In this document: one piece after another, positions 1 through 7,230 of the stretch
How the letters are laid out: every line of letters begins with the position of its first letter
Position numbering within the stretch: the stretch's first letter is position 1
Assembly: GCA_045125095.1 (NCBI GenBank)
Contig: JBGVMW010000153.1
Span: 1-22,854, forward strand
Direction: 5' to 3'
Source of the DNA: JBGVMW01 sp045125095
GTDB taxonomy: Bacteria; Bacillota; Clostridia; Lachnospirales; Lachnospiraceae
DNA length: 22,854 bases
Notes under the pieces: generated by a model
The model's database searches: none
The model's input: the letters and a program-made list of their open reading frames with translations, nothing else
What the model was told of the DNA's origin: nothing
Translations under genes and position numbers: made by a program

Positions 1-196
1 TTTGTGGCAAATAACTGCTTACTACATAGTCTATATTTGACGCGCTCTCGCTCCCTTCAAACGTAGCGGACACTAAGGCTGTAAAATACACAGCCTAAGT
101 GCCGACGTTTTCAGAGGGTCATATATAGACGATGTAGCAAACAGCTATCTGTCACAAACAATTCTAACCATTCACTACCTTATTGGCGTTTCGCAA
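1..196 (+). repeat. Long-hairpin repeat element, copy A (left end cut by window)
   Basis: This is the first of four related copies (others at 18199-18431, 18457-18534 and 22646-22854), all in the same orientation. It matches the 18.2-kb copy nearly base for base from the arm motif TACATAGTCTATA through the central hairpin to the terminal TTTCGCAA at 189-196. The left terminus lies outside the window. The right arm is the approximate reverse complement of the left arm, so a transcript could fold into one long rod with a branched tip. No ORF is supported in it. A MITE-like (non-autonomous transposon) or other dispersed structured repeat is the best reading. The name is inference; the repetition and symmetry are seen directly. 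Confidence 0.85.
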
Positions 197-375
197 TTGC
201 CTTTTCTTATGTATATGCAGAAGGAGAGTCAATATATTCGTAAAGGTAGAACAAGATATGTGATTATTTGCTTTGCAAAATGAAATGTCATATTGTTAAA
301 AACGAAAAAAACTTTTTTGATTATGTGAAAAAATAAACAAAAAATGTTCTAAAATACAAACAATAATGGCAAATA

Positions 376-404
376 TTGACAGTAAGTGACGTATAATTTA
401 TAAT
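376..404 (+). promoter_or_regulatory. Sigma-A type promoter of the hydrogenase-like sensor gene
   Basis: TTGACA at 376-381 and TATAAT at 399-404 are separated by 17 bases, a consensus vegetative promoter. The expected transcript start near 411 leaves a leader of almost 90 bases. A 7-base direct repeat, AGTAAGT, lies at 381-387 and 405-411, bracketing the spacer and -10 box; it could be an operator, but this is weak. The stretch 197-375 is AT-rich and shows nothing else I can name. Confidence 0.8.
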
Positions 405-498
405 AGTAAGTAAAAGAAATTGTTTAATATGCATATATATTCAGAAATAATTTCAAATGAATGAAGAGGGAAGTGTAAAATTAATAGGGGGTATGTTC

Positions 499-2427
499 AT
501 GAGTATTATTCAAGTGGATGAATCAAAGTGTGTAGGATGTAATGCCTGTGTAAGAGTTTGCCCGGCATTTGGAGCCAATGTCACACAGATGGATGAAAAT
601 GGGCAGTTAAAGATTTTAATCAATGATGAGAAATGTATTAAATGTGGCGCTTGTATTAAAGCTTGTGCCCATAATGCAAGAAGCTTTGAGGATGATACGG
701 AGACCTTTTTTAAAGATTTAAAAGCTGGACATGATATAGCTGTTATTGTTGCCCCGGCAATTCGCTCAGCGTTTGATGGTAAGTGGCGTCATGTGTTGCA
801 GTGGCTTCGAAACCAGGGGGTAAAGAATATATATGATGTTGGTTTTGGCGCAGATATTTGTACATGGGCGCATTTGAGATATGTGGAAGCACATCCGGGT
901 GAGAAGCTGATTTCCCAGCCATGTGCCGCAGTAGTAAACTATATTGTGCGTCACAAACCAGAGCTGATACCACATCTTTCTCCGGTACAAAGTCCAATGC
1001 TTTGTATTGCTATTTATTTGAGAAAGGTACTGGGCTTTAAAGGAAAGATTGCAGCAATTTCACCATGTATTGCTAAGATTGATGAGTTTCATGATACTGG
1101 TGAGATCCATTATAATGTGACTATGGAGCATTTGCACAAATATTTTGAACGCGAGCATATTTCACTTTCGCAGATTGCGCTAAAACGTGAGCAGGACTTT
1201 GATGCATATGAAGGCTTAGAGGGAGCTATTTATCCGAAACCAGGCGGATTAATGAAAAATCTTCTGGTTCATGCACCAGAAATGCAGGTCATTACTTCTG
1301 AAGGAATCGGTCGTTTGTATGAGGATTTAGATAGTTATAGTGAGCAGCCGAAGGAATGGCTTCCGGATGTATTTGATGTTCTAAACTGCGAAAACGGATG
1401 TAATGGCGGACCGGCAATCGGTGTGGATTACCAGCGTTATAAAGTAAGTGATATTATGCACACAGTTGAGCGAAATGCCCGGAAGGTTAGAAAGAGTAAA
1501 TTCACGAAAAAGGGCGTGGATCAGCAGTTTGCAGAATTTGACAAGAAATTAAATCTCAATGATTTTATGAGAACATACCAGCCAAAGAAGCAGAAAGAGG
1601 ATGCGATAACGGAGTTAGATATTAAACGAGCATTGGAAGCAATGGGTAAGCATACAGAGATAGAACAGCATTTTGACTGCCATGCTTGTGGATATAAGAC
1701 TTGTCGTGAAATGGCAACGGCTATTGCAGCAGGCATTAACGAAAAGGAAAATTGCCATCAGTATATGTTGAAGATGATTCATGATGAGCAGCAGAGAATA
1801 GCAGAAGTGAATGAGAAGGTTCTTATGATGAATAATGAACTGATAGAGATCTTTGGGGAATTGACACAGAATATCGAAAGTGTTAAGGAAGAAGCTGACA
1901 TCATACGAAATGCTGGGGTTAAAAGTTCTGATGAAATGCATAATGTTGCAAAGCATATGAGTGACTTGAATCTTCTGAATGAGAAAATCATCAACTCTAT
2001 GGACAATATTAACCAGAGTGTAGAAAAATATAATGTGATGACTCAGGATGTGGAAAAGATTGCAGGAAAGATTAACCTCTTATCACTGAATGCGGCAATT
2101 GAGGCAGCAAGAGCAGGAGTAGCCGGCAGAGGATTTGCTGTGGTTGCATCTAATATTCGTGAGCTGTCAGAGAATTCCAAACAGTCTGTGGGAAGTGCCA
2201 GAGAAAGTGAGGAAGGCATTCAGAATGCAATCACGGATGTCAATACAGTAGTGGAAAGATTCGAGACAACCATCCAAGAGCTTTTAAGTGCGGTGGATGA
2301 TGCCATTGTAGAAGTAAAGATCACCTCCGACAATGGAGAAACCATCAAGAGTGCAATGGACAAGGTTTCCGAAATAGCTGATAGAGTACAGGAAGTCATC
2401 GGAGAAACAAATGCAATATTGCAGTAA
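499..2427 (+). CDS. FeFe-hydrogenase-like sensor with ferredoxin, Fe-S and MCP signalling domains
   Basis: The 642-residue protein starts best at ATG 499, 7 bases after AGGGGG (486-491); the in-frame ATGs at 457 and 493 are worse placed. Two ferredoxin motifs use Cys 11/14/17/21 and 46/49/52/56. A hydrogenase large-subunit domain (about 75-320) keeps the four cysteines expected to hold the H-cluster cubane (142, 190, 297, 301), but the first Cys of the usual TSCCP motif, the proton-transfer residue of classical enzymes, is Pro 141. A further Fe-S motif follows (Cys 394/397/402, possibly 419). Residues about 440-642 are helical with a chemoreceptor tip (NAAIEAARAG, about 530). No membrane helix is evident. 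The likely role is a cytoplasmic H2 or redox sensor signalling to CheA/CheW-like partners, as in sensory-type FeFe hydrogenases; H2 turnover is uncertain. It is monocistronic. Confidence 0.88.
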   Translation: MSIIQVDESKCVGCNACVRVCPAFGANVTQMDENGQLKILINDEKCIKCGACIKACAHNARSFEDDTETFFKDLKAGHDIAVIVAPAIRSAFDGKWRHVLQWLRNQGVKNIYDVGFGADICTWAHLRYVEAHPGEKLISQPCAAVVNYIVRHKPELIPHLSPVQSPMLCIAIYLRKVLGFKGKIAAISPCIAKIDEFHDTGEIHYNVTMEHLHKYFEREHISLSQIALKREQDFDAYEGLEGAIYPKPGGLMKNLLVHAPEMQVITSEGIGRLYEDLDSYSEQPKEWLPDVFDVLNCENGCNGGPAIGVDYQRYKVSDIMHTVERNARKVRKSKFTKKGVDQQFAEFDKKLNLNDFMRTYQPKKQKEDAITELDIKRALEAMGKHTEIEQHFDCHACGYKTCREMATAIAAGINEKENCHQYMLKMIHDEQQRIAEVNEKVLMMNNELIEIFGELTQNIESVKEEADIIRNAGVKSSDEMHNVAKHMSDLNLLNEKIINSMDNINQSVEKYNVMTQDVEKIAGKINLLSLNAAIEAARAGVAGRGFAVVASNIRELSENSKQSVGSARESEEGIQNAITDVNTVVERFETTIQELLSAVDDAIVEVKITSDNGETIKSAMDKVSEIADRVQEVIGETNAILQ

Positions 2428-2444
2428 GTCAATTTAAAAAAAAC

Positions 2445-2490
2445 AGCAACCATGCAAAAGCTAGAATGCTTTTGGATGGTTGCTTTTTTT
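2445..2490 (+). terminator. Intrinsic terminator of the sensor gene
   Basis: A 16-base stem (2445-2460 with 2469-2484, one mismatch) and 8-base loop is followed by a T-run. It lies 18 bases after the stop codon and separates the sensor gene from the two-component operon. Confidence 0.9.
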
Positions 2491-2500
2491 AATAAGCAGA

Positions 2501-2529
2501 TTGTAATAAAACAAAGGATGAGGTATAAT
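2501..2529 (+). promoter_or_regulatory. Promoter of the LytTR/GHKL two-component operon
   Basis: TTGTAA at 2501-2506 and TATAAT at 2524-2529 are separated by 17 bases. The predicted start near 2536 gives a very short leader with AGGAG at 2541-2545 before ATG 2553. No copy of the direct repeat found at 4556-4590 lies here, so autoregulation through that box is not supported. Confidence 0.7.
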
Positions 2530-2552
2530 GGAGAGAGTAAAGGAGTGGAGAG

Positions 2553-3251
2553 ATGGTAAGAATAGGAATTTGTGACGATGAGTCTATTATATTAGAATTG
2601 TTAAGAACGTTAGTAGAAGAATGTCTAGTAGAGTTGGATGTGGATGGAAAAATTGTATTGTTTGATTCTGGAAAAAAAGTATTTGAAGAAGCGGAAAAGA
2701 TAGATTATTTATTTTTAGATATCGAAATGCCAGATATGGATGGAATTGAAGTGGGGCATAAGTTAAGGGATCGAAATATGGATTGTAAGATTATAATGGT
2801 AACCAGCAGAGTGGAACGCTTCCGAGAAGCATTTATAATCAATGCTTTTGATTTTATTAACAAGCCATTTGAAAAGGAAGAAATAAAAGCGGTGTTAAGA
2901 CGTGGATTAGAAGAGCAACTTGATACAAAAACCATAGAGGTATTTCTAGCGAGAAATAAGTATGAGATATGTGAAAAAGATATTAAGTTTATAAAAGCTA
3001 CAGATAGTTCTGTGGAGTTTGTGTCAAGACATGGAATATTTCGAAAAGAAACGTCTTTGTCAAAATTGGAAGAAATTCTTGAAGAAAAATTTTTCTTTCG
3101 CATCAGTAAAAAATATATTGTAAATATGAGATGGATAGATGAGTATAAGGATGGTATTGTGAAAGTAGATAATATTGATATGAAAGTTTCCATACGTAAA
3201 AAGAAGGAATTTGAAAGGCGATATATAGAGTATGATGTTAATTTTAGATGA
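2553..3251 (+). CDS. LytTR-family response regulator (AgrA-like)
   Basis: The 232-residue protein has a CheY-like receiver (1 to about 120) with acidic residues D8 and D9, phospho-acceptor D56 in FLDIEMP, T84 and K104. A LytTR DNA-binding domain follows (about 128-228), ending in the typical YIVNM...V.....VS..KK..F pattern. Length and order match AgrA/ComE-type regulators of peptide-sensing systems. AGGAG at 2541-2545 fixes the start with 7-base spacing. The 3' end overlaps the kinase gene by 20 bases, so the two are almost certainly cotranslated partners. Regulators of this family bind paired direct repeats near promoters; a strong candidate lies at 4556-4590. The family is clear; the target is inferred. 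Confidence 0.93.
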   Translation: MVRIGICDDESIILELLRTLVEECLVELDVDGKIVLFDSGKKVFEEAEKIDYLFLDIEMPDMDGIEVGHKLRDRNMDCKIIMVTSRVERFREAFIINAFDFINKPFEKEEIKAVLRRGLEEQLDTKTIEVFLARNKYEICEKDIKFIKATDSSVEFVSRHGIFRKETSLSKLEEILEEKFFFRISKKYIVNMRWIDEYKDGIVKVDNIDMKVSIRKKKEFERRYIEYDVNFR

Positions 3252-4554
3252 GATAACAGTAGTGGCGGTAATCAGTTATATAGTATATTGGTTACAATGT
3301 CAATTGTTTAATTACATTTTTTTTGATATAAAAACACAACATAAATTTGCAGATGTGTTAATTGGAATTTTATATGCATTTTTATTGGTGAATAAGGTGA
3401 TTAGTGAAGATGCTGTTATTAGTTCCATATTTATATTTTTTAATCTGATGCTTACGCTTAATAGTTCATTTAAGGGAAAAATAATCTGTACATTGAAAAT
3501 AATCTTTTTTACGAATAGTTGCTGGTATGCAATACAGGCGTTGCTGTCAATGATTATACAGGTTAATATTGCTTCTATGAGTGATTTTGAATGGTTGATG
3601 GGTAGTAGTATTTTTTTAGTGCTGTTGTTGATTATTGCTGTGTGCAAAAAATATCGACTCATGAAATTACATATAAAGGTAACACAAGGTATTTTAAAGG
3701 TCTGGATTTATTGTGCCATGGTGATTATGGGAATATCCATACCATTAACAATTGGTGGTTTAAGCTATGCTGCAGGTTATGTTAATAATAGTAAATTTTA
3801 TAAATTTACAAATGTGACATCTATGTTTTCTTTTAGTAGTTTGGTATTTCTTGTGTTATTTATTTTTTATATGAATGACATAAATAAGAAAATGAAAAAA
3901 AACTTAGAAGTAGAAAGACTTTTAACGGAAACACAGAAAAATTATTACGAAGCCATGTTGAAAAAGGAGGAAGCAACAAGGAGATTCCGCCATGATGTTA
4001 TCAATCATCTGATCTGTTTGCAGGGATTGGCTGAAAAAGAAGATAAACGGATGGTAGTAGATTATATTGAGCAATTGCAGAAGCAGGTTGTATCAATACA
4101 GCAAACATGTTATACAGTAGGAAATGAAGTGATAGATGCAACATTGAATGGATTACTTCCACAATTAAAAGATGCAGAAGTGATTGTGAAGGGAAATTGC
4201 ACGGAGAGTATTGCAATGAGTCATGTAGAATTGTGTACAATAGTTGCAAATCTGTTGCAAAATGCTGTAGAGGAATTAGAGTGTCTGGATATAGATGAAA
4301 AGTATTTGAAAGTAAATGCTGTGCAAGGCAAGCAATATATGAAATTAGAGATTATAAATTGTTCTGCCGAGAAGGCGATAGATAAAAAAAGTAATCTTCC
4401 AATATCTTCTAAAGAAGATAAAAAGAATCATGGAATCGGATTAAAAAATGTGAAGGAAACTATTGAGAAAAACCATGGGACTTTTTCGTGGGAATGTAGA
4501 GACGGTGAATTTAGGGTGACGATTGCGTTACCAATCAATAAAGGGAAAAAATAA
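3232..4554 (+). CDS. AgrC-like GHKL sensor histidine kinase
   Basis: The 440-residue membrane kinase has about six hydrophobic helices in residues 8-215, then a coiled-coil-like linker. The H-box RFRHDVINHL gives phospho-acceptor H254 with the downstream Asn typical of HPK10/AgrC kinases. The N-box is ANLLQNAVEEL and the G-box is NHGIGLKNV. There is no extracellular sensor domain, so the ligand is probably a peptide or small molecule seen by the membrane domain, as known for AgrC and ComD. ATG 3232 (or 3235) overlaps the regulator gene and lacks a strong ribosome binding site of its own, consistent with translational coupling. It is the cognate partner of the upstream LytTR regulator. The ligand is unknown; no agrB or agrD homologue lies in the window. 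Confidence 0.93.
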   Translation: MMLILDEITVVAVISYIVYWLQCQLFNYIFFDIKTQHKFADVLIGILYAFLLVNKVISEDAVISSIFIFFNLMLTLNSSFKGKIICTLKIIFFTNSCWYAIQALLSMIIQVNIASMSDFEWLMGSSIFLVLLLIIAVCKKYRLMKLHIKVTQGILKVWIYCAMVIMGISIPLTIGGLSYAAGYVNNSKFYKFTNVTSMFSFSSLVFLVLFIFYMNDINKKMKKNLEVERLLTETQKNYYEAMLKKEEATRRFRHDVINHLICLQGLAEKEDKRMVVDYIEQLQKQVVSIQQTCYTVGNEVIDATLNGLLPQLKDAEVIVKGNCTESIAMSHVELCTIVANLLQNAVEELECLDIDEKYLKVNAVQGKQYMKLEIINCSAEKAIDKKSNLPISSKEDKKNHGIGLKNVKETIEKNHGTFSWECRDGEFRVTIALPINKGKK

Positions 4555-4555
4555 T

Positions 4556-4619
4556 ACGTTCACGGGGTTAAGTCGACGTTTACGGGGTTATTGTTGAAAA
4601 CATAGTGATTATCTGTTAT
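4556..4619 (+). promoter_or_regulatory. Paired direct repeat (probable LytTR operator) and promoter
   Basis: ACGTTCACGGGGTTA (4556-4570) and ACGTTTACGGGGTTA (4576-4590) differ at one base and are 20 bases apart start to start, about two helical turns. Paired repeats with two-turn spacing just upstream of a weak -35 are the hallmark of AgrA/ComE/PlnC-type operators. A possible TTGTTG (4591-4596), 17 bases, TGTTAT (4614-4619) promoter follows directly. Downstream are a tiny ORF with an excellent ribosome site and then the secreted protein/ABC operon, the natural targets of the adjacent regulator. The repeats are seen directly; binding is inferred. Confidence 0.7.
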
Positions 4620-4645
4620 TTTGTAAAAAAAAGGAGAAAATCGCT

Positions 4646-4723
4646 ATGTTTTATGATTTACATATTGGATTTTGTTATAGTATGAAGTTATTCTGGAATT
4701 TTATGGAATGGTTACTGGGGTAA
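4646..4723 (+). CDS. Tiny hydrophobic peptide, 25 residues
   Basis: ATG 4646 sits 8 bases after AAGGAGA (4631-4637), one of the best ribosome sites in this module, and the frame runs 25 codons to TAA 4721-4723. The peptide starts MFYDLHIGFC and ends FMEWLLG. It is rich in Phe, Trp, Leu and Met, has a single Cys at position 10, and has no double-Gly leader or signal peptidase site. It would be the first product of the promoter at 4591-4619, right after the AgrC-like kinase. It could be an unprocessed signal peptide, a small membrane peptide, a leader peptide that tunes downstream expression, or a chance ORF. No family is recognised. Confidence 0.45.
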   Translation: MFYDLHIGFCYSMKLFWNFMEWLLG

Positions 4724-4857
4724 AAATATCAATTGAATAAAAAGGCAATATTGGGAGATTTCTTTACATATATGAGATATTATTGAACTGTGTCTGATGG
4801 AGGAGAAACAACGACTGCTTTAGGAATAAAATTTCCAAAGTAGAAAGGAATATGTGT

Positions 4858-5247
4858 ATGTTTCAGAATGAATTAAATGTTGACTGGAATCGAGTTTGTG
4901 CATGCAAGGAAAATAAGAAAGTGTTATTAAATTACATCGAAGCTCTGATGGAATTAAAAAATAAAGTGGATGAATGCGGAATATGTGCATTTGATAGTTA
5001 TGTACAACAAGGGGCTAGTGATTTTGAAAAGATTGCCATTGACTTGGTGAGTCAAGGCTGCATGCCGGAAATAGTAAGTAGGGTGCTGAATAACCTCCTT
5101 TTATTTACAGTAGTTGTAGATGAAATCTACACAAAGAATATTCTTTTTGGAGAGTTTATCCTTATGTTGCAGAAAGGAAATATGCATTCACAGGATATGA
5201 AAAGAATACTAATGTCCTATCTTGGTGTAGAATATTTTTATATGTAA
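4858..5247 (+). CDS. Small soluble protein, possible MotA/ExbB-like cytoplasmic fragment
   Basis: 129 residues from ATG 4858, which is 8 bases after AAAGGA (4844-4849); the earlier in-frame ATG 4852 is only 2 bases from that site and less likely. It is mostly helical, with three Cys in the first 45 residues and no signal peptide or clear membrane helix. The stretch GICAFDSY...FEKIAIDLVSQGC.PEIV...L loosely follows the cytoplasmic segment of MotA (GLLALE...F...L.L...G..PE.I...L). This is only a pattern resemblance: the MotA membrane helices are absent. Leader 4724-4857 contains a second strong SD-like run (4799-4808) with no start codon. No function is assigned. It lies between the putative LytTR-controlled promoter and the secreted-protein genes. 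Confidence 0.7.
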   Translation: MFQNELNVDWNRVCACKENKKVLLNYIEALMELKNKVDECGICAFDSYVQQGASDFEKIAIDLVSQGCMPEIVSRVLNNLLLFTVVVDEIYTKNILFGEFILMLQKGNMHSQDMKRILMSYLGVEYFYM

Positions 5248-5359
5248 AAATATTATGAGTAGATAGGTGCTGTGTGTATAGAGGAGAAGGGACAATAATG
5301 CAGAATTAAGTGTAGGGGAAGGAACAATCAATATAAAAAATGTTATAAAACAAGTTTGC

Positions 5360-5408
5360 TCCAATTACACAATAAATTGGATAATGTAAAAGGTTATATT
5401 GATATAAT
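5360..5408 (+). promoter_or_regulatory. Inverted repeat next to a -10 box, upstream of the secreted-protein gene
   Basis: TCCAATT (5360-5366) and AATTGGA (5375-5381) form a perfect 7-base inverted repeat with an 8-base gap, and TATAAT lies at 5403-5408. The -35 is poor: TTGGAT at 5377-5382 gives a 20-base spacer and overlaps the right half of the repeat. This may be a regulated promoter for the 5564-9501 genes with an operator over the -35. The rest of 5248-5495 is AT-rich and holds no convincing gene; an SD-like GAGGAGAAGG at 5281-5290 leads only to a 3-codon frame. Confidence 0.4.
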
Positions 5409-5495
5409 GTAGTTCTAATTATAGAAGACTACTTTATATAAAAGAAAACACTAATCAAATTCGCGATGCTTGTTAGAGTTTTAAAGAGAATACTT

Positions 5496-5561
5496 ATGAA
5501 GAAGTACCTAGGTAAAATATATTGCTTTGGATTGAGTAAAAAATGTATGTTAGGAGAATAA
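5496..5561 (+). CDS. Possible 21-residue peptide overlapping the next gene's ribosome site
   Basis: ATG 5496 follows AAAGAGA by about 6 bases, and the frame runs 21 codons to TAA 5559-5561, two bases before the start of the secreted-protein gene. The peptide begins MKKYLGKIYC, is basic, and has Cys at 10 and 17. Its last codons contain the AGGAGA used by the next gene, so if translated it could couple to that gene. No family is recognised, and a chance ORF is quite possible. Confidence 0.25.
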   Translation: MKKYLGKIYCFGLSKKCMLGE

Positions 5562-5563
5562 AA

Positions 5564-6010
5564 ATGAAATTAAAAAATGTGAAAAAGTATGTAGCTGCAT
5601 TATGTTCTGTTTGTATTTTGGGAGCAACTACGTTAACAGTAAATGCAGAAACTTTATGGTTTAACTTTAGATTTACAAACGTTACAACTCAGGAATTATA
5701 TGATGCTTCAGCAAGTAAAGCAGATAATGAACAAAATTGGTATCTAACATTGGTAAATTATAATATTGAAACAGGATATGCAGATAGTACATTATCTAGT
5801 ACAAATAAATTTGGTTGTAAATTACATCGTGTTAGTGGCGGAGCGGATAATGTTGATATATATCGAGTATATAATAATCATTTTACAGGAAAACGTATTG
5901 CATATCAAAACACCGTACATAAAGGTGATGCTATGAAAATAAAAGCAAAAAAAGATAACAGTAGTACATCAAGTGCTGCATTGCGTGTATATGGAAAATA
6001 TACTCCATAA
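5564..6010 (+). CDS. Small secreted protein, DUF2712-like
   Basis: 148 residues from ATG 5564, which lies 6 bases after AGGAGA (5552-5557); the in-frame ATG 5543 is upstream of that site and unlikely. A classic Sec signal peptide (MKLKNVKKY, hydrophobic core, TLTVNA) should be cut near residue 28, leaving about 120 residues. The mature part has a DNEQNWYLT segment and a C-terminal RVYGKYTP, a layout I associate with the uncharacterised exported family DUF2712, often encoded beside ABC transporter genes; this assignment is from memory of the family. Only one Cys remains after cleavage. It heads a tight run of lipoprotein, permeases and ATPase. A hairpin follows the stop, consistent with it being made in excess. 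It could be an antimicrobial, a signal or the transporter's substrate; none is proven. Confidence 0.85.
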   Translation: MKLKNVKKYVAALCSVCILGATTLTVNAETLWFNFRFTNVTTQELYDASASKADNEQNWYLTLVNYNIETGYADSTLSSTNKFGCKLHRVSGGADNVDIYRVYNNHFTGKRIAYQNTVHKGDAMKIKAKKDNSSTSSAALRVYGKYTP

Positions 6011-6027
6011 AAATATGTAATCCAATT

Positions 6028-6048
6028 ACCAGAGAGCCATTCTCTGGT
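6028..6048 (+). terminator. Intercistronic hairpin (partial terminator or mRNA stabiliser)
   Basis: ACCAGAGA (6028-6035) and TCTCTGGT (6041-6048) form a perfect 8-bp stem with a 5-base loop, 17 bases after the stop of the secreted-protein gene. The run after it is only GATTTAATG, so full termination is unlikely. Such a hairpin could raise the amount of the secreted-protein message over the transporter genes. Confidence 0.5.
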
Positions 6049-6075
6049 GATTTAATGAAAAGGAGTGTATAGGAT

Positions 6076-7230
6076 ATGCAATATAGAAAGTTAGGTTTGC
6101 TAGTAATTACTTGTTTAATAACATTAAGCGGTTGTACTTCAAAATATGATGCAAGCAAAGATAATATTGATAGATATAAGACAACTACCATAGTAAATAA
6201 TAATGAAAGCAAGGAAACGACTTCTGGTGATGGTCTATCATCTAAAAGACTATCATATGAGCTGACAGATAATTTAAAAATAGATGCAGAAGTGGAGTAT
6301 ACAGGAACTAGTAACTGTGATACCTATCATGCAAAAGTAAAAGAATTTGATGCAGATATCATAACGAATGCATTCATTCAAGATATGGATAAAATGAAAA
6401 AAGTGGAAAATCCAAATGGATTGGAGCTGACAGGGGATGATGGTAGTTCGCTTTTTATAGGGGAAGGGCGATTTAGTTATACATCTTCAGTTGCTGAGCA
6501 GGATATTTTGTATTTATTACAGGGAGCATATTATTCAGAATTACAATATCAAAAAGATAGGGCAAATGCAGATGAACTGGTACAAGAAAAAGTAGTACAA
6601 AAAGCAATAAAAAAGGTGGAAACTGTTTGTGAACTAGAGAAAGATGAAACAGTAAACCTATTGGTAGGAATGAAAGTAGATGCAAATCGTGTCTTGGAAA
6701 GGCAGCAGTTAGAGATGGAAAAGATGGATTTGCAGTCTTCTATTGATATTGGTAAATTTCATGAAGTAACAGAAGATATGATATCGGATGAGTGTTATTA
6801 TTTGGTCTTGGGTATTGTAAAGAATAGGATTCCGTTAATGGGAACACAAGAACCGGCACTGATAACTGCGGATGAAGATGCAATATATCAAAGTACCTAT
6901 ATAGAATTATTTATTGATGGTGAATCAATTCGAGATATAAATGTGATGGGAATGTTTACCTTAGAAATACAGAATACAGAAGAGCTGATATCAGCAGAAG
7001 AAGCTTGTGAAACAATTCGTGAGAAATATGATATGCAAATACTGTCTGAGAGCTATACCATTGATAAGGTTTGGTTAGAATATATTTACGTACCGGATAC
7101 ACAGGCGGATAATATGTATACGCAAGGAAATATACAACCATATTGGTGCTTTGCAATAACAAATGAAGAGGGTTCCTATGGAGAACGTGTTAATGCAGTT
7201 ACTGGAGGCGATCTTGCATATGGAGAATAA
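6076..7230 (+). CDS. Lipoprotein of the secreted-protein/ABC operon
   Basis: 384 residues, ATG 6076, with AGGAG at 6061-6065 and a nearer AGGA just before the start. Signal sequence MQYRKLGLLVITCLITLSGC contains lipobox LSGC, so Cys 20 should be lipidated and the protein displayed on the outer face of the membrane. The mature part begins with a Ser/Thr/Asp/Lys-rich linker; no enzyme motif is recognised. A C-terminal segment (about 290-384) with paired Tyr/Trp-rich strands may form a beta-rich fold. It sits between the DUF2712-like protein and the permeases and overlaps the first permease gene by 11 bases, so it probably works with the transporter, for example as a capture or immunity lipoprotein. 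That role is inferred. Confidence 0.85.
   Translation: MQYRKLGLLVITCLITLSGCTSKYDASKDNIDRYKTTTIVNNNESKETTSGDGLSSKRLSYELTDNLKIDAEVEYTGTSNCDTYHAKVKEFDADIITNAFIQDMDKMKKVENPNGLELTGDDGSSLFIGEGRFSYTSSVAEQDILYLLQGAYYSELQYQKDRANADELVQEKVVQKAIKKVETVCELEKDETVNLLVGMKVDANRVLERQQLEMEKMDLQSSIDIGKFHEVTEDMISDECYYLVLGIVKNRIPLMGTQEPALITADEDAIYQSTYIELFIDGESIRDINVMGMFTLEIQNTEELISAEEACETIREKYDMQILSESYTIDKVWLEYIYVPDTQADNMYTQGNIQPYWCFAITNEEGSYGERVNAVTGGDLAYGE

Noticed and set aside
2705..3193. 162-residue antisense open frame across the response regulator gene
   Set aside because: It is the complement of an AT-rich real gene with clear receiver and LytTR domains; it has no ribosome site or recognisable domain.
4556..4590. 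CRISPR-like short direct repeats
   Set aside because: Only two units with a 5-base gap, no spacers and no cas genes; operator half-sites explain them better.
4799..4808. Strong SD-like GGAGGAGAAA without a gene
   Set aside because: No ATG, GTG or TTG follows at a usable distance (ACG is the nearest), so no CDS is called. A similar run at 5281-5290 leads only to a 3-codon frame; the two spots may be related remnants, but the likeness is weak.
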